Positions 1-10,764 of a stretch of 64,000 bases of DNA are shown one piece after another. A program made the translations under genes and the position numbers. The first letter of the stretch is position 1, and each line of letters starts with the position of its first letter. The stretch is taken from positions 4,092,001 through 4,156,000 of the forward strand of contig NC_087096.1 in assembly GCF_963855985.1 (NCBI RefSeq), read 5' to 3'. This DNA is from Ostrinia nubilalis. Its lineage: Eukaryota > Arthropoda > Insecta > Lepidoptera > Crambidae. The notes beneath the pieces are model-generated. The model was not told the origin of the DNA and did no database searches. It saw nothing but the letters and a program-made list of their open reading frames with translations.

Positions 1-14
1 ACTATTTGTTGCAG

Positions 15-204
15 AACTTACCGAACTCTACAAGTCACTAGTTCTTCAGCTATGCCAGCTAACAGGCTGCGTATCACGAGTGGGCAAGCTGCGATGCTGC
101 GTGGGCGTGGGCAGCGACCGCGTATTGGCTGCTGGTGTGAGGCTATACGCGCTGCTGGCCCAGCTGATGAAGCAGCTGCCAGCTGACATCGCGCCGAGTC
201 TACG
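15..204 (+). CDS. FANCI: FANCI C-terminal region, exon A (gene partial, 5' part outside window)
   Basis: First of four visible exons of a Fanconi anaemia complementation group I gene. FANCI pairs with FANCD2 in the nuclear ID2 clamp that is monoubiquitinated during interstrand-crosslink repair. The exon follows an acceptor ending TTGTTGCAG and stops at the donor G|GTAGGT. It begins with two bases of a split codon and ends with CG, which the next exon completes to an Arg codon. The translation runs from LTELYKSLVLQLCQLTG to PADIAPSLR without a stop. The gene was identified from the downstream exons: LISYIE, RVLQDTKLIPRL and ARDFRI, in that order, match my recollection of the vertebrate FANCI C-terminus. 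The whole protein is usually about 1,300 residues, so only about the last 15 percent is here. Confidence is high for the gene, slightly lower for this exon alone. Confidence 0.8.
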
Positions 205-213
205 GTAGGTTAA

Positions 214-730
214 TACAGGGTGACTGGAACTGAACCCGCCATAGCTAACACGTGTATAGAGGAGGATATTTACTAATTATTGAACCTTACTTTCTATAGT
301 TTAGGAGATATGTCAATTTTTAAACTTTTTACAGGTTTTTCCGAAATTTTACCTAAAAACTGCCAAAATTTTTTTCTCGCATGATTTTAACCGATTTTTT
401 TATTTGATACTAATATCGAATAAACTTTTAGTTAAATAAAATAAATTTCAGATCCAGATAATGATTGAATAACTAGCCACGAGCCGCCAAAGTTCAACAA
501 AAGTACAAACCACGATAAAAAATTAAAGTTCGAATTCGATTTAAAAAAAAGCTAATGGTGATAATGGATTGCCAATGATCTTCGGAAAAATCTAAAAAAA
601 GTATAAAAAATGACATATCTCCTAAACTATAAAACTTTAGTCATAGAAAGTAGGGTTCAATAATTAGCAAATGACTTCCTCTATACGCGTATTAGTTAAT
701 TATGGCGGGTTCAGTTCCAGTCACCCTGTA
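214..730. mobile_element. MITE with ~29-bp terminal inverted repeats, TA target site
   Basis: The ends are inverted copies (CAGGGTGACTGGAACTGAAC... and its complement), flanked by TA on both sides. The complementarity extends imperfectly inward for about 130 bp (around 214-340 against 600-730), so the element folds back on itself. There is no coding capacity. It lies in the FANCI intron, 10 bases after the exon A donor. The TA target suggests a Tc1/mariner-mobilised MITE; that is inference. Confidence 0.8.
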
Positions 731-800
731 TACAAGTCTTTCTAGAAACTTACAGGACTTGCAGGACTAGAGACTGTTTGATCTAGAGTTCTGTAGGTAA

Positions 801-905
801 TTATGCCAGCCAGGCTGCGTGTAGCGCGTTGGCAAGCTGCGCTGCTACGTGAGGCTATACGCGCTGCATAGCCCAGCTGCCAGCTGACATTGCGCCGAGT
901 CTGCG
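801..905 (+). pseudogene. Degenerate partial copy of FANCI exon A
   Basis: This stretch resembles exon A (roughly bases 50-204) with internal deletions. It keeps blocks such as TTATGCCAGC, GGCAAGCTGCG, GAGGCTATACGCGCTG and CCAGCTGACATTGCGCCGAG, followed by GTAC at the donor position. An in-frame TAG after GCGCTGCA and the lost segments mean it cannot replace exon A. It is a decayed exon duplication inside the A-B intron. Confidence 0.75.
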
Positions 906-2289
906 GTACATGGCTGGAGTAATTTACTTTACCAACATTTAATCATCATATAGCTATTAAATCTAGCGTTAAGAGTCGCATCTCAAACTAAATTTAAAAT
1001 AACTTGAAATAAAAATAACGAATTGCCTAAAGGTGGGAGCAACAAAAAATCTTATCAATAAATTTTTAGCGGTCAATTGAAAACAAAACTTGTTTTCATA
1101 ACTAGATCGAAGCGGTATGAACTGCAAATCCCCAATTATAAATTGTACACACACGAATAAACCATATTTCTCCGAAATGTTTACCTTAAAAATTGATGAT
1201 GTCATATTATTCTTGCAAGACAAATTGAACTTGAATGACATAATAATCAACGTGATTACGCACATTGGAAATCCTTTCAACAACATTCTAAAGAACTAAT
1301 TCAATCGTCATTGAATTAGGGTGTTCGATCTTGCGTCAGCCAGTTCGCCGACTCGGAATTCCCGGTTGTGTCTTTGCAAATAACTTTTCCTAGTACCGTC
1401 GTGAAATTAAACGCTTCACTTCTCCGTGAGTCACTCGTTAAAAATCTTTCCGATAAACCGTTTCGGTTTGTATACTTTTCGATCTGCGGAATGAATTCCG
1501 AGAACAAAACTCGGTTCCAAACGGAATGTCTGTCTGTAAACTCATATTTTTCGAAGTAACATTACTAATTCGGGATTATTTGTTTTCGGTGTATCTTTAT
1601 TTTTTCACGGTAATATTAGTTCTCGAAATTATGAATATTGGTTGTTTGCTTGTACATACTCTTGTACTCGATTTTAAATAGCATTCTTGGAGTTGAATGT
1701 TTTGTGTTGATTGTTTCGTTTTATTGGTAAAAGTACAGACAATACGTTGTAGTTGCAAAATAGCAACTATAGCAAAGGTGTCACAGTGTTTAATTTGAAA
1801 TGCCGTCGTCTGACGCCCTCGCAAATACATGCCAATGGTGCCCGCATCAATGCGCTTCCCGCAGTCTATCCATAACATCTGTTCTTTTTTTTTAATGAAT
1901 ATGTAGATCTGGGATCCCTTAAGGCTTCGTTAAAAAGAACCGTTCCTAGTGCCCGCTAGAGCGTTAGCCTCTACGTCGTGCTATAGCGCCGAATTGAGAA
2001 TGTTACTAGGTATGCAAAATCACTTGAAACCTTTGTTATAGTTAAGCTTTTACATATAAAATACATTTGTTTTTATTTCATTCAAAAATACCCAGTAGTT
2101 ATGATTTTATAGGCATTCAAAGTTCGCTTAGATATCGAGTCCCGCCGACGGTCACGTGACCCCGCGTGACGTACATTCACAGTGTCCGCTCACTAGAAAA
2201 CGTATATAAACATACTTAAATACATATTTTTTTGTAAATACATACATATTATACATATTAACACCCAGACCCATCACAAAAATTAAAAT
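906..2289. other. FANCI intron, no gene recognised
   Basis: AT-rich intronic sequence. Short ORFs in several frames have no recognisable motifs. I see no clear terminal repeats. Confidence 0.5.
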
Positions 2290-2480
2290 TGAACCAAACC
2301 CAAACTTGATGCGATTTTGTCGTTTTATTGCGAAGTACCTTCCAGCTCCATCATCAGACCCTGATTACTATATAGAATTGAAGTACTCGTCAATACAAAA
2401 CGAACGAGCCCAAACTCGATGGAGTTAAGTCGTTTTATTATTGAGTTCCTATGGCCACCTTCCAGCTCCATCATCAGATC
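2290..2480. repeat. Imperfect direct duplication of a ~70-bp segment
   Basis: Two related segments (about 2290-2362 and 2408-2480) share CCCAAACT.GATG, TCGTTTTATT and the block CCTTCCAGCTCCATCATCAG. The arrangement looks like part of an interspersed lepidopteran repeat within the FANCI intron. The family is not identified. Confidence 0.5.
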
Positions 2481-2950
2481 AGCTCCATGTCATCATAATA
2501 TTGCATGGTCATCCAAATTACATGTGTATGCGAAATTTCAGTTTAATGGGTGGTCCGGAAGTGGGTCTTAATTCAGTTTGCAAGATTCCACCCATACAAA
2601 TTTAAGCCAGTCACTGTAGTATGACGTCACGCGCATAAAATGGCGGGCCGGCCGCCGCCCGCACCTTTAAAATTCAATATCTTGGAAACTAATTGACGTG
2701 TCGAAATAATTCTTTCACATGTATTTTTTATTTTTAACAGAGAATACAGAAAGCTAAAAAACAAAATTAGTGAACATTCTTCATTGTGTTGGCGCTAGAA
2801 GTGCTGCAACTCTATTAACGTTGTAACCTGGCGATAGTTACTTGTTTTATTTGGCGAAACTTCTAAAAGTCTATAATCTTCATCACCAAAAGAGACCCTG
2901 TCGCATAAAAATGTCATAGCTCAATTTACGAACATAACTTTCTCCTTCAG

Positions 2951-3005
2951 CCTCGAACGCCTCCTCAAGCTGTCAGGCGTGATGGACAACCTGATATCGT
3001 ATATT
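2951..3005 (+). pseudogene. Truncated upstream copy of FANCI exon B start
   Basis: The exon B start and its upstream intron are duplicated in tandem, with about 115 bp between equivalent positions. The upstream copy has its own acceptor (CTCCTTCAG) and reads RLERLLKLSG then VMDNLISYIN. It lacks the KKLSG insertion and runs into TAA shortly after 3005. It has no donor and is presumably a decoy acceptor or dead exon. Confidence 0.7.
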
Positions 3006-3065
3006 AACCCTGTTATCGCATAATAATGTCATAGCTCAATTTACGAACACAACTTTCTCTTCCAG

Positions 3066-3258
3066 CCTCGAACGCCTCCTCAAGCTGTCAGGCAAGAAGC
3101 TGTCAGGCGTGACCGACAACCTGATCTCGTACATCGAGCTGTCGCAGCAGCAGCAGCGCGCCAGCCGGGTGCTGCAGGACACCAAGCTCATCCCGCGCCT
3201 CGTGGCCGAGGCCGAGCAGTTCAGCAACCACGTCATCCTGCTGGCCAACCGGGCGAAG
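3066..3258 (+). CDS. FANCI: FANCI exon B (first of seven tandem copies of its 3' part)
   Basis: The acceptor TCTTCCAG precedes CCTCGAAC, and the donor is AAG|GTACAG. With the CG carried over from exon A the reading is RLERLLKLSGKKLSG... through LISYIELSQQQQ, RVLQDTKLIPRLVAEAE and HVILLANRAK. The segment with R-V-L-.-.-T-K-.-I-P-.-L corresponds to the conserved C-terminal helical region of vertebrate FANCI. The exon ends in phase 0, as required by exon C. Any of seven donors in the array (after 3258, 3439, 3620, 3801, 3982, 4163, 4344) could close the exon. The last one, GTAACA, abuts unique intron sequence and may be ancestral. Skipping between copies cannot be resolved from sequence alone. 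Confidence 0.85.
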
Positions 3259-4344
3259 GTACAGCTAGTGTCTATGGTGCAGCCGGCGTGTCTATGGTAC
3301 ACCTGCCTCGTACATCGAGCTGTCGCAGCAGCAGCAGCGCGCCAGCCGGGTGCTGCAGGACACCAAGCTCATCCCGCGCCTCGTGGCCGAGGCCGAGCAG
3401 TTCAGCAACCACGTCATCCTGCTGGCCAACCGGGCGAAGGTACAGCTAGTGTCTATGGTGCAGCCGGCGTGTCTATGGTACACCTGCCTCGTACATCGAG
3501 CTGTCGCAGCAGCAGCAGCGCGCCAGCCGGGTGCTGCAGGACACCAAGCTCATCCCGCGCCTCGTGGCCGAGGCCGAGCAGTTCAGCAACCACGTCATCC
3601 TGCTGGCCAACCGGGCGAAGGTACAGCTAGTGTCTATGGTGCAGCCGGCGTGTCTATGGTACACCTGCCTCGTACATCGAGCTGTCGCAGCAGCAGCAGC
3701 GCGCCAGCCGGGTGCTGCAGGACACCAAGCTCATCCCGCGCCTCGTGGCCGAGGCCGAGCAGTTCAGCAACCACGTCATCCTGCTGGCCAACCGGGCGAA
3801 GGTACAGCTAGTGTCTATGGTGCAGCCGGCGTGTCTATGGTACACCTGCCTCGTACATCGAGCTGTCGCAGCAGCAGCAGCGCGCCAGCCGGGTGCTGCA
3901 GGACACCAAGCTCATCCCGCGCCTCGTGGCCGAGGCCGAGCAGTTCAGCAACCACGTCATCCTGCTGGCCAACCGGGCGAAGGTACAGCTAGTGTCTATG
4001 GTGCAGCCGGCGTGTCTATGGTACACCTGCCTCGTACATCGAGCTGTCGCAGCAGCAGCAGCGCGCCAGCCGGGTGCTGCAGGACACCAAGCTCATCCCG
4101 CGCCTCGTGGCCGAGGCCGAGCAGTTCAGCAACCACGTCATCCTGCTGGCCAACCGGGCGAAGGTACAGCTAGTGTCTATGGTGCAGCCGGCGTGTCTAT
4201 GGTACACCTGCCTCGTACATCGAGCTGTCGCAGCAGCAGCAGCGCGCCAGCCGGGTGCTGCAGGACACCAAGCTCATCCCGCGCCTCGTGGCCGAGGCCG
4301 AGCAGTTCAGCAACCACGTCATCCTGCTGGCCAACCGGGCGAAG
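3126..4344 (+). repeat. 181-bp tandem array containing most of FANCI exon B (six full units plus a partial seventh)
   Basis: Each unit has 133 bp of exon B (from CTCGTACATCGAG to GCGAAG) followed by 48 bp beginning GTACAGCTAGTG. The units look identical base for base. Because 181 is not a multiple of 3, each extra unit shifts the frame, and continuous translation meets a TAG in the third reading frame (CGA AGG TAC AGC TAG). The array therefore cannot be one long coding exon. Long ORFs in other frames here are by-products. Confidence 0.95.
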
Positions 4345-4405
4345 GTAACAACGTCATTTAAGAATACGAATTTTTAATTACCTTAATGAAAAAGGGCTAC
4401 TATAA

Positions 4406-4594
4406 GGCGGTTATCACACTGCGCCGCGCTCCGCCGCGGAGCGCGTGATTTTCATATAAAAAATCACGCGCGCGGACGCGTTGTCAGTGTGAAGTGCCGC
4501 GCGTGTTTTCTATACAAACTGAGTACTTGCATACAATGATTAAATCTGTCGCCCCGCGCTCCGCGGCGGAGCGCGGCGCAGTGTGATAACCGCC
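4406..4594. mobile_element. GC-rich MITE with ~40-bp near-perfect inverted ends
   Basis: The left end GGCGGTTATCACACTGCGCC and the right end GGCGCAGTGTGATAACCGCC are exact complements. Complementarity continues through the CGCGCTCCGCCGCGGAGCGCG region for about 40 bp. ATAA flanks both sides (4402-4405 and 4595-4598) as a possible target duplication. The inner spacer includes further CGCG-rich inverted segments. It is located in the FANCI B-C intron, 60 bp after the last repeat unit. Confidence 0.8.
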
Positions 4595-4689
4595 ATAAAG
4601 TGATTATTTAAAAGATAAAAATGTTTGGGATGCGTAACTGCATAGCTCGCATTTATAACTATGTATTTTTAAAGCCTGTAAACCTTTGA

Positions 4690-4860
4690 GAAAGAGGCTG
4701 ACAATAGTGTCTAGAGTTTCTTGCGCTGCTTCTTCTCAGCACTGGCCCATTTATTGTCCTGAAGCAGTGGTAGGGTTAATACTGGGATATGTAAAAGTGC
4801 TTTTTTAAAGCCTACTTACAGAAATAAATGAGTTTTATGAGTTTTTTATAAGTTTTAATA
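4690..4860. repeat. Interspersed repeat fragment (family shared with 13120-13275 and 20595-20875)
   Basis: It contains GAGAAAGAGGCTGACAA, then TTCTTCTCAGCACTGGCCCA, then a run to GAATAAA-like sequence. The same order of blocks occurs at 13120-13275 on the + strand, and a related block lies at 20595-20875 on the - strand. It probably is the 3' end of a LINE family. The family is not named. Confidence 0.5.
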
Positions 4861-5620
4861 CGCTGTATTAAGGTTTAAATTCCAATCACTACATCTACAT
4901 ACCACACCTAGTACCTAACTAGAGTTAGATATCTGTTTCCTAGCCTGTATATGGTTCAGCTAGTAGCTGCTATCTCGATTAGAATATCCCCAGTATCAGC
5001 AGAAAGTCATTCTAGGTGTACAAGGCATGAAAATGACTGCATCTTCTTACTGAAGTACCAAAAGTAAAGTGTTTTTTCTGACCATCAATCAATATTCAAG
5101 AGGATTCAAGACGCTATTTAAATCAAAGATGTAATTGCTAAATAATGTAATAATAAATAATTAAAAAAAAACAAATATGACCTGGATATTTTAAACTCGA
5201 GCAAGAGTCGATTGTAAATTAGAATTTTATAGACTGAAAACATGTACATTTTATCACGATTTTCGCATTTAGCGGTTGTGTAAATCAGACCTAAAAGCAC
5301 GCGCACTTGTAGAATTAGTTAGTCGCATCTGCGGTCACTAGATGGCGCTACACGTAGTGAAATGTACTTTGTAGGTGGGAGATGTATGAACACTGAACAG
5401 TTACTATTTTCACTGAGTTCTTAACTTTCGAACATCCTGTATAATAGGGTACTTTTTATTTTTATTTATTTTTGTAATTGGTAATTTTTGGATTAGTAGT
5501 GTCTTAAAATCCTATTAAGGTTTCCAGACACTCTTGAACGCGCTAATGTGCCCACTAACAACGCAGTGTTTTTAAGCAGGAGCTTAACGTTGCCATATTA
5601 TATTCACCTTTTATTCGCAG

Positions 5621-5747
5621 TTGAACTTGCAACACTACTTGTCGCCGGGCACCGCCCGCGACTTCCGGATCCGGCAGCCGCTGCTGCAGGAAGCTCTTAA
5701 CGCGCGCCCGCCCACCGCTGACGATCAGGACGAAACCAGGGACAATG
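5621..5747 (+). CDS. FANCI: FANCI exon C
   Basis: The acceptor TTATTCGCAG precedes TTGAACTTGC, and the donor is AATG|GTATGT. The translation LNLQHYLSPGTARDFRI continues as RQPLLQEALNARPPTADDQDETRDN. Joined to exon B it gives RAK-LNLQHYLSPGTARDFRI, which lines up with the K-V-N-L-M-Q-H...S-R-D-F-K-I stretch I recall near the end of vertebrate FANCI. This is the best single piece of evidence for the gene identity. The exon ends with one base of a Glu codon, completed by exon D. Confidence 0.88.
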
Positions 5748-6229
5748 GTATGTATTTTGAAGGATATTACGTCAAAGCCCGCACCGGTTTGTGAACACAA
5801 AAATGTTGTGTATAGACATTAGGGAGTTGCTTTTTGGGTGTCTTTGTCATGTCTGTTAATAAACCGAAAGTTATTAAGATAAAAGATAAAAATACCGTTA
5901 ATTCATTATGTCTACGAAGATATTTTTTTATTAGTCCTAAGTTTTAATTGGGTGTTACATTTTTTCTTCGGACCGTCTGATAGAACATCCACGTGAATTT
6001 TCCTAACAAGGGTTTCACAAAAAGTTTTCCAAAGGATGATGGGCATATTGGGCGTTAAACCAACAGAAACAAAAAGTATACTAAATTAAAGCTTATTACT
6101 AGTACTTCATTTCATAGTATGTCAACAATCTTGAAATACGCGGGGATACGGAGATAGAGGTCGTTGAATATGCAAAGTTTCCATAGTCTTTCACATCACA
6201 TTAGGGTAATAAAAATAGTATTAGGTCAA

Positions 6230-6490
6230 TTAGATTGCTTTAATCGATGATATTGAGAGTATTGTATCATATCTTACTATCGATTCTTTCGATTTAGTAA
6301 TTATGTATACCGAATAAATCATAATCGATTATTCGATTGCAATAATCGATTATATTGCTGAAAATAAGGAATTGAATTAACAATCAAATGATAGTAATGA
6401 TGGTAATAAATAAAATCGATTAATCGAATTGTTAATCGATAAATCGTTATTTGGCAATATCGATTAATAATCGATCCGTGATCGATTATG
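6230..6490. repeat. ATCGAT-rich AT tract in FANCI last intron
   Basis: This 260-bp stretch holds more than ten ATCGAT or AATCGATT palindromes in irregular spacing. It could be a degenerate simple repeat. DREF-like TATCGATA sites would look similar, but none is isolated enough to call. The rest of the intron from 5748 to 7875 shows only small elements and unrecognised sequence. Confidence 0.5.
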
Positions 6491-6962
6491 CGACAACACT
6501 ACAACTTAACTGGTAGAAATCCCATTGAAACATGACTGTGTTCATGTCATTTCTCTAAATGGTACCTAGGTATGGTCCTACGCTTATAATGTAGAACATG
6601 GTTTAAATATACCATTTGTTGGCTCCACTCCTGAACTGTTGGACATAATAATGGATAAATAACTTAATGTATTTAAAATGTAAGTAGATAAGTTATATTA
6701 ATTAATAATATTTTTTGTTTGCTCTATAAAGCGCCTATTACTATTACACATTAGGTTAATTTCCAAGCAAACCCGGGAGTTTTTGGTAGTTATTTATATG
6801 AAAATATATTTATGATATTAAGTCCTAAAAATAATAGTAGTTACATTTCTGTTGGTTTTACGCCCAGATTCCATAGAAAAGTGCCCATCATCCTTTCTAT
6901 AATAGATTTTAAACTCATAAAAGATTTTAAACTTTCGCGTTCCATTTTAACTAAAATAGTAA

Positions 6963-7080
6963 GGCTGGATTGCACCACCTATCTTTAACGGTAACTATGA
7001 CGATAACCGGTGCTTTTTGTATGGGATTTGACAGATTTTTGACGTTTGTCAAAGTTAAAGTACGATGGTGCAACTCAGCC
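6963..7080. mobile_element. Short MITE, TAA target site
   Basis: The ends GGCTGGATTGCACCA and TGGTGCAACTCAGCC are inverted with one or two mismatches and are flanked by TAA on each side. Inner segments (around AACGGTAACTATG and CTTTGACAAACG) continue weak complementarity. Three-base TAA targets are typical of PIF/Harbinger MITEs. It lies in the last FANCI intron. Confidence 0.7.
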
Positions 7081-7875
7081 TAATAGTTTGTAGTGAAAAT
7101 CAAACGCCTTGAATAATGTCTTACTATTTTAGATTCACTCATAGTCATTGCCAGTAAATAATCTGCTCAATGAACTCATACAGAATAGATACGACGAAAT
7201 AGGTTAAAATATTTATAACTGCATTCTTGATTATCATAAGTCTGCTTTCAAAGCTTCACTTCAATCGGCTTTTGTTTTTCAGTGCTTGTTTATATCAAAG
7301 TCACCTTGGCAATATTTCGGGGCAAACCCGCCGATTTGTTGGCTCGTTTCAAACGAACATTCCGGCGCCGGCGCTACTTTCCTCTAAGCGCGATCGTAAA
7401 TTTTAATCATGTGCCAACATTTTTTCGTTTGAAACAATTCGCTGTGAAAATCGCGATTTTGTGGGCAATTTGACTGTCTGAAATGGGAGGGTTCTTTGAA
7501 AAATTTTGTTTTTAAGTTATTTAACACTTTCACTGGAATATTGTTGATCTGTGTATCATGAGAGTCATACATATCATTAACGTCGAATAACAAATTCATC
7601 GCTTATATCTCTAGTATGGAATTTAAGGGCTGCGGGGAAAACGTTATAAAAGGTTTTCATGTTTTCTCACTATCAAAAAATTTGATACTTTTACAAAAGT
7701 TTTAAATGTGAATCAAACCAGAGAACCAATATCGTTTAAAAATTGTGCGAGTAAAGTTTTCGGGAATAAAAAGACAAAAAGACTTTCTTATGGTGTGTGG
7801 TCTTGACTTTCAAGGTTTCGATTGATATGGAAATAATACTATGTAATAAATAAATAACTCATATATTTGTTACAG

Positions 7876-7988
7876 AAGAGATAAACGATGCAGCGACGGT
7901 CATGATCTCACCAGTGGCCAGTGACCAAGATGACGAAAACGCTAGCGACGAAGAAACCAGCAGGAAGAAACGTAGGAGGGTGTCGTAA
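7876..7988 (+). CDS. FANCI: FANCI terminal exon D with stop codon
   Basis: The acceptor TTTGTTACAG is followed by AAGAGATAAACG. With the G from exon C it reads EEINDAATVMISPVASDQ, then DDENASDEETSRKKRRRVS and TAA at 7986-7988. An acidic stretch followed by a Lys/Arg-rich end is the form of the FANCI C-terminus (an acidic EDE-type segment plus a nuclear localisation signal). The KKRRRV cluster would act as an NLS. The + strand AATAAA at 8042 is 54 bp downstream. The gene thus ends here and nothing further on the + strand belongs to it. Confidence 0.88.
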
Positions 7989-8041
7989 AGTGTTAATTTA
8001 AATAATGTTGTTTAAGAAATTATAATGATTATTGCTGTGAT

Positions 8042-8047
8042 AATAAA
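8042..8047 (+). terminator. Poly(A) signal AATAAA for FANCI
   Basis: AATAAA lies 54 bp after the TAA stop at 7988. It is the first canonical signal downstream. Confidence 0.7.
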
Positions 8048-9437
8048 TACCATACTTTTATACTGGGTTTTATTTGGAATAGAATAATGTTCAGAGAATA
8101 TGCAATTACAAATTATATAGGTGCTATAGTTAAACACCATTGCATTGATTATAATAAAAATAGCTGTAATAGCATCGTTAATATTTCCCACCAAACCATA
8201 TCGAATGGATTGTTTGAAAGATTGAAATTCTTGTTACATTATAATTTCAAACTTTCAAACAATTCATCCGTCCATCAGTTTTTCATGAATTCGTTGATAT
8301 AACAGAAAACATTGATATTCGTTGGATAAATGTGTGACAGAATACCCAGAACAGATTTTGATGTACAAACAAAAAGTATAAACTAACGAGCTGTTTCCAT
8401 TTCCTGAAAAATAACCAGTGAATATTCTCGGTAAAAAGTATACAACTATTACTTTGTTGGGACTTACAATACAAGTTCGCTGGAAAATGGGCATCAAATG
8501 GAAACCCCCATCTTTATTACTAATATGTAATGATTCAGCCAGTTCCGAGTACGTGTCGTGTACGATCCGATGATTAGCCGATTGTGCCGATATTTTACAT
8601 TCTGTGAAACTATTTCCGATGTTATTAACTTAAAAAGTAAGCTAGCTCAGTATTCAGGATAATAGGCTTCTGCTAATACAATTAAAAAAGTTTTCTATTG
8701 AATTGGATTAAAAATGTAGGCTTTAATTGCTGACTAGTTATGTTTTAAGGCCAGCCTGCCTAGCTAGTTTTAATAGTTTAATAGCTAGTGTACCTAAATA
8801 ATTTCATTTCATTTTTTCAAAGCGAACTGATAAGGAACTTTAAATTTAAGTTTACGTCTAAAATCTGAGTGTCATTAATAAGATAAGAATGTATAATCTA
8901 CAAGTACTTATATCTAATCACTTTCACTTATTTGTATGATTATGGTCAAACAGAGAAATTGTTGTGACGAATGGTGCTCTACAATTTACATTATGTAAGT
9001 AACTTTTAATATTAATTGTACCTAATTGTGTATATCCTACGAAGTCGCAATGGTTTTGTCCCTTTACATTGATTAGTGAAATACATTGATAATGCTTCCC
9101 CGTATTAGATTTATAATGCGAGTTTGCGGTTTCATTTCCAACAAATTACATCCTCGTTTACTCCACATCCAATTTAAATAACGTACAATTATGGAAACAA
9201 ACAAGGAACGTAGTAGAGGGTTGTACTTGTACGACACGCGTACCTACAATATTTCACGGAAACATTACAATACAATTTGGTTATTGTTATCATTTCGCTA
9301 GAAATTGATATTCGTTCGCGTGCTGTCACTAACTTTGAGTAACACGATGACGGTTACTTCTCACTGTTTGGGCTTAATTTTAATTAAGCAGTCCATTTTT
9401 AAGAGAGGTATATTGACTGTTGGTTGGATAATGGAAG
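8048..9437. other. Intergenic, nothing recognised
   Basis: AT-rich sequence with scattered short ORFs. I found no coherent domains, no terminal repeats and no RNA genes. Confidence 0.5.
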
Positions 9438-9518
9438 CGACGATATCCGAACGGTGAAGGTGTCGGATTGGCCGACTCGTGATCCGATGAACGCGGGTTC
9501 GAATCCCGCCGCGCCGGA
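9438..9518 (+). repeat. tRNA-like sequence (tRNA pseudogene or SINE head)
   Basis: It has an A-box-like TATCCGAACGGTG, an anticodon-arm-like TCGGA...CTCGTGATCCGA, and a perfect T arm GCGGGTTCGAATCCCGC with B box GGTTCGAATCC. Eight extra bases sit inside the anticodon arm, and the 5' acceptor strand does not pair with CGCGCCG at the 3' side. A functional tRNA is therefore unlikely. A tRNA-derived SINE head or decayed tRNA (Thr-like, CGT) fits best. Confidence 0.55.
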
Positions 9519-10665
9519 GGTAGCACAAGCATATTTAGCTTACCTACCACGTTACGAGGGTTTAAAGGGACATTAGTTAACTACAAATTACTAATATTCA
9601 TTATCAAAAAATGGAAAAAGTAGGGACATTAGGTACTCGATATATTGCCGTCTTGATGATATTTAATTGATATTATGTCGAATTTTAATTTGTGGAGGGC
9701 CGAGGGCGGTTTATTCCTGGTATATAGCAAGGCGGGTACCGCGAACGACTCCCAATGTTGCTACTACGCCGAAGCTCGCCTTCCGAGAACGCAGTTCGAA
9801 TTCAAACGCTCTATACAAGTAATATGCATAGATTTCGCAATTTGCCGCGTGGGCTGTCAGAAATTCGATATGCAGGATGTCTGCTAGAATTCCAGTTATC
9901 TAGTTTTGTTAGCTTCGAAATGTATCGGTCATTCTATGATACCTAGGTAAGACGAGCGCAGATAGTTTCACTGGTTTCACTCAACAACGCTCAAATATTA
10001 ATCTTCACTCAAGATCGGACTTAGCCTGAGATTGGACTAAATATTTAATCCAGCCGATCTTATGTTAAGTTTGACTCGAGCTTTAGGCGCCTCGCTAGGT
10101 AATTAACAAGACACAAAATATTAAATTCCACAAATCTCAAGCATTGACTGAAGCTCAAATTTAAATTGCAATTTCTCTGATTATAAGTAAATGAAACTAC
10201 ATGGTGTTGTAATGATCTCGAAAACATTCACTTTTTCAATCGATTGCGAGGGAACGAGAGAAACTTTATTTATTCATGTTTACTTAGTGCTCTGATAAAA
10301 GTATGAAAGTCAAATTTCCGAATAACCACTGAATTTATATGACAGCAATAGGTACGCGCAGTTCCCAGAAATATCCACTAGCCTTTCAGATAAATGAGTA
10401 GACGGTACGTTGGCTGTTTCACAGTGCAGCCTGCAAGCCTAAAAAACTGAAACATTGGACTCAGATCACTGTCCCCACTTCAACTTAATTAGCCTTTTTT
10501 CGCGGAAATGGATACCGAATGTTTTTTGTTTATTTCAATTTTTACTCCTCAATGTAACAAAACAACACGTCGTTTCTGTTGTGCCAGTGATTACCATTTA
10601 ATTAACTTAAAAATACTCCTTGAAAATGCACTACCAAGTTAGATTTGTAGGAACCACACTCCAAG

Positions 10666-10736
10666 ACAGCCGTTTGGAGTAGTGGTTCGCGTACCGCGAC
10701 TACTAAACTAGAGGTCGCGGGTTCGATTTCCGCACA
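10666..10736 (+). repeat. SINE head with Pol III A and B boxes
   Basis: TGGAGTAGTGGTTCGCG resembles an A box, and GGGTTCGATTTCCGC contains a B-box-like GGTTCGATTTC about 40 bp downstream. It is followed by ACAATGAAAACATTTG. A tRNA-derived SINE 5' part is likely. The hAT-type element at 10765 is inserted just after it, with target ATTGCAGT. Confidence 0.5.
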
Positions 10737-10764
10737 ATGAAAACATTTGTTATGCATTGCAGTT

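Noticed and set aside
3036..4361. Several overlapping ORFs of 63-173 codons on both strands
   Set aside because: They are frame by-products of the 181-bp exon array; only the FANCI frame has phase-matched neighbouring exons and family similarity.
9438..9518. Functional tRNA gene
   Set aside because: The acceptor strands do not pair, and eight extra bases disrupt the anticodon arm; a SINE head or pseudogene fits better.
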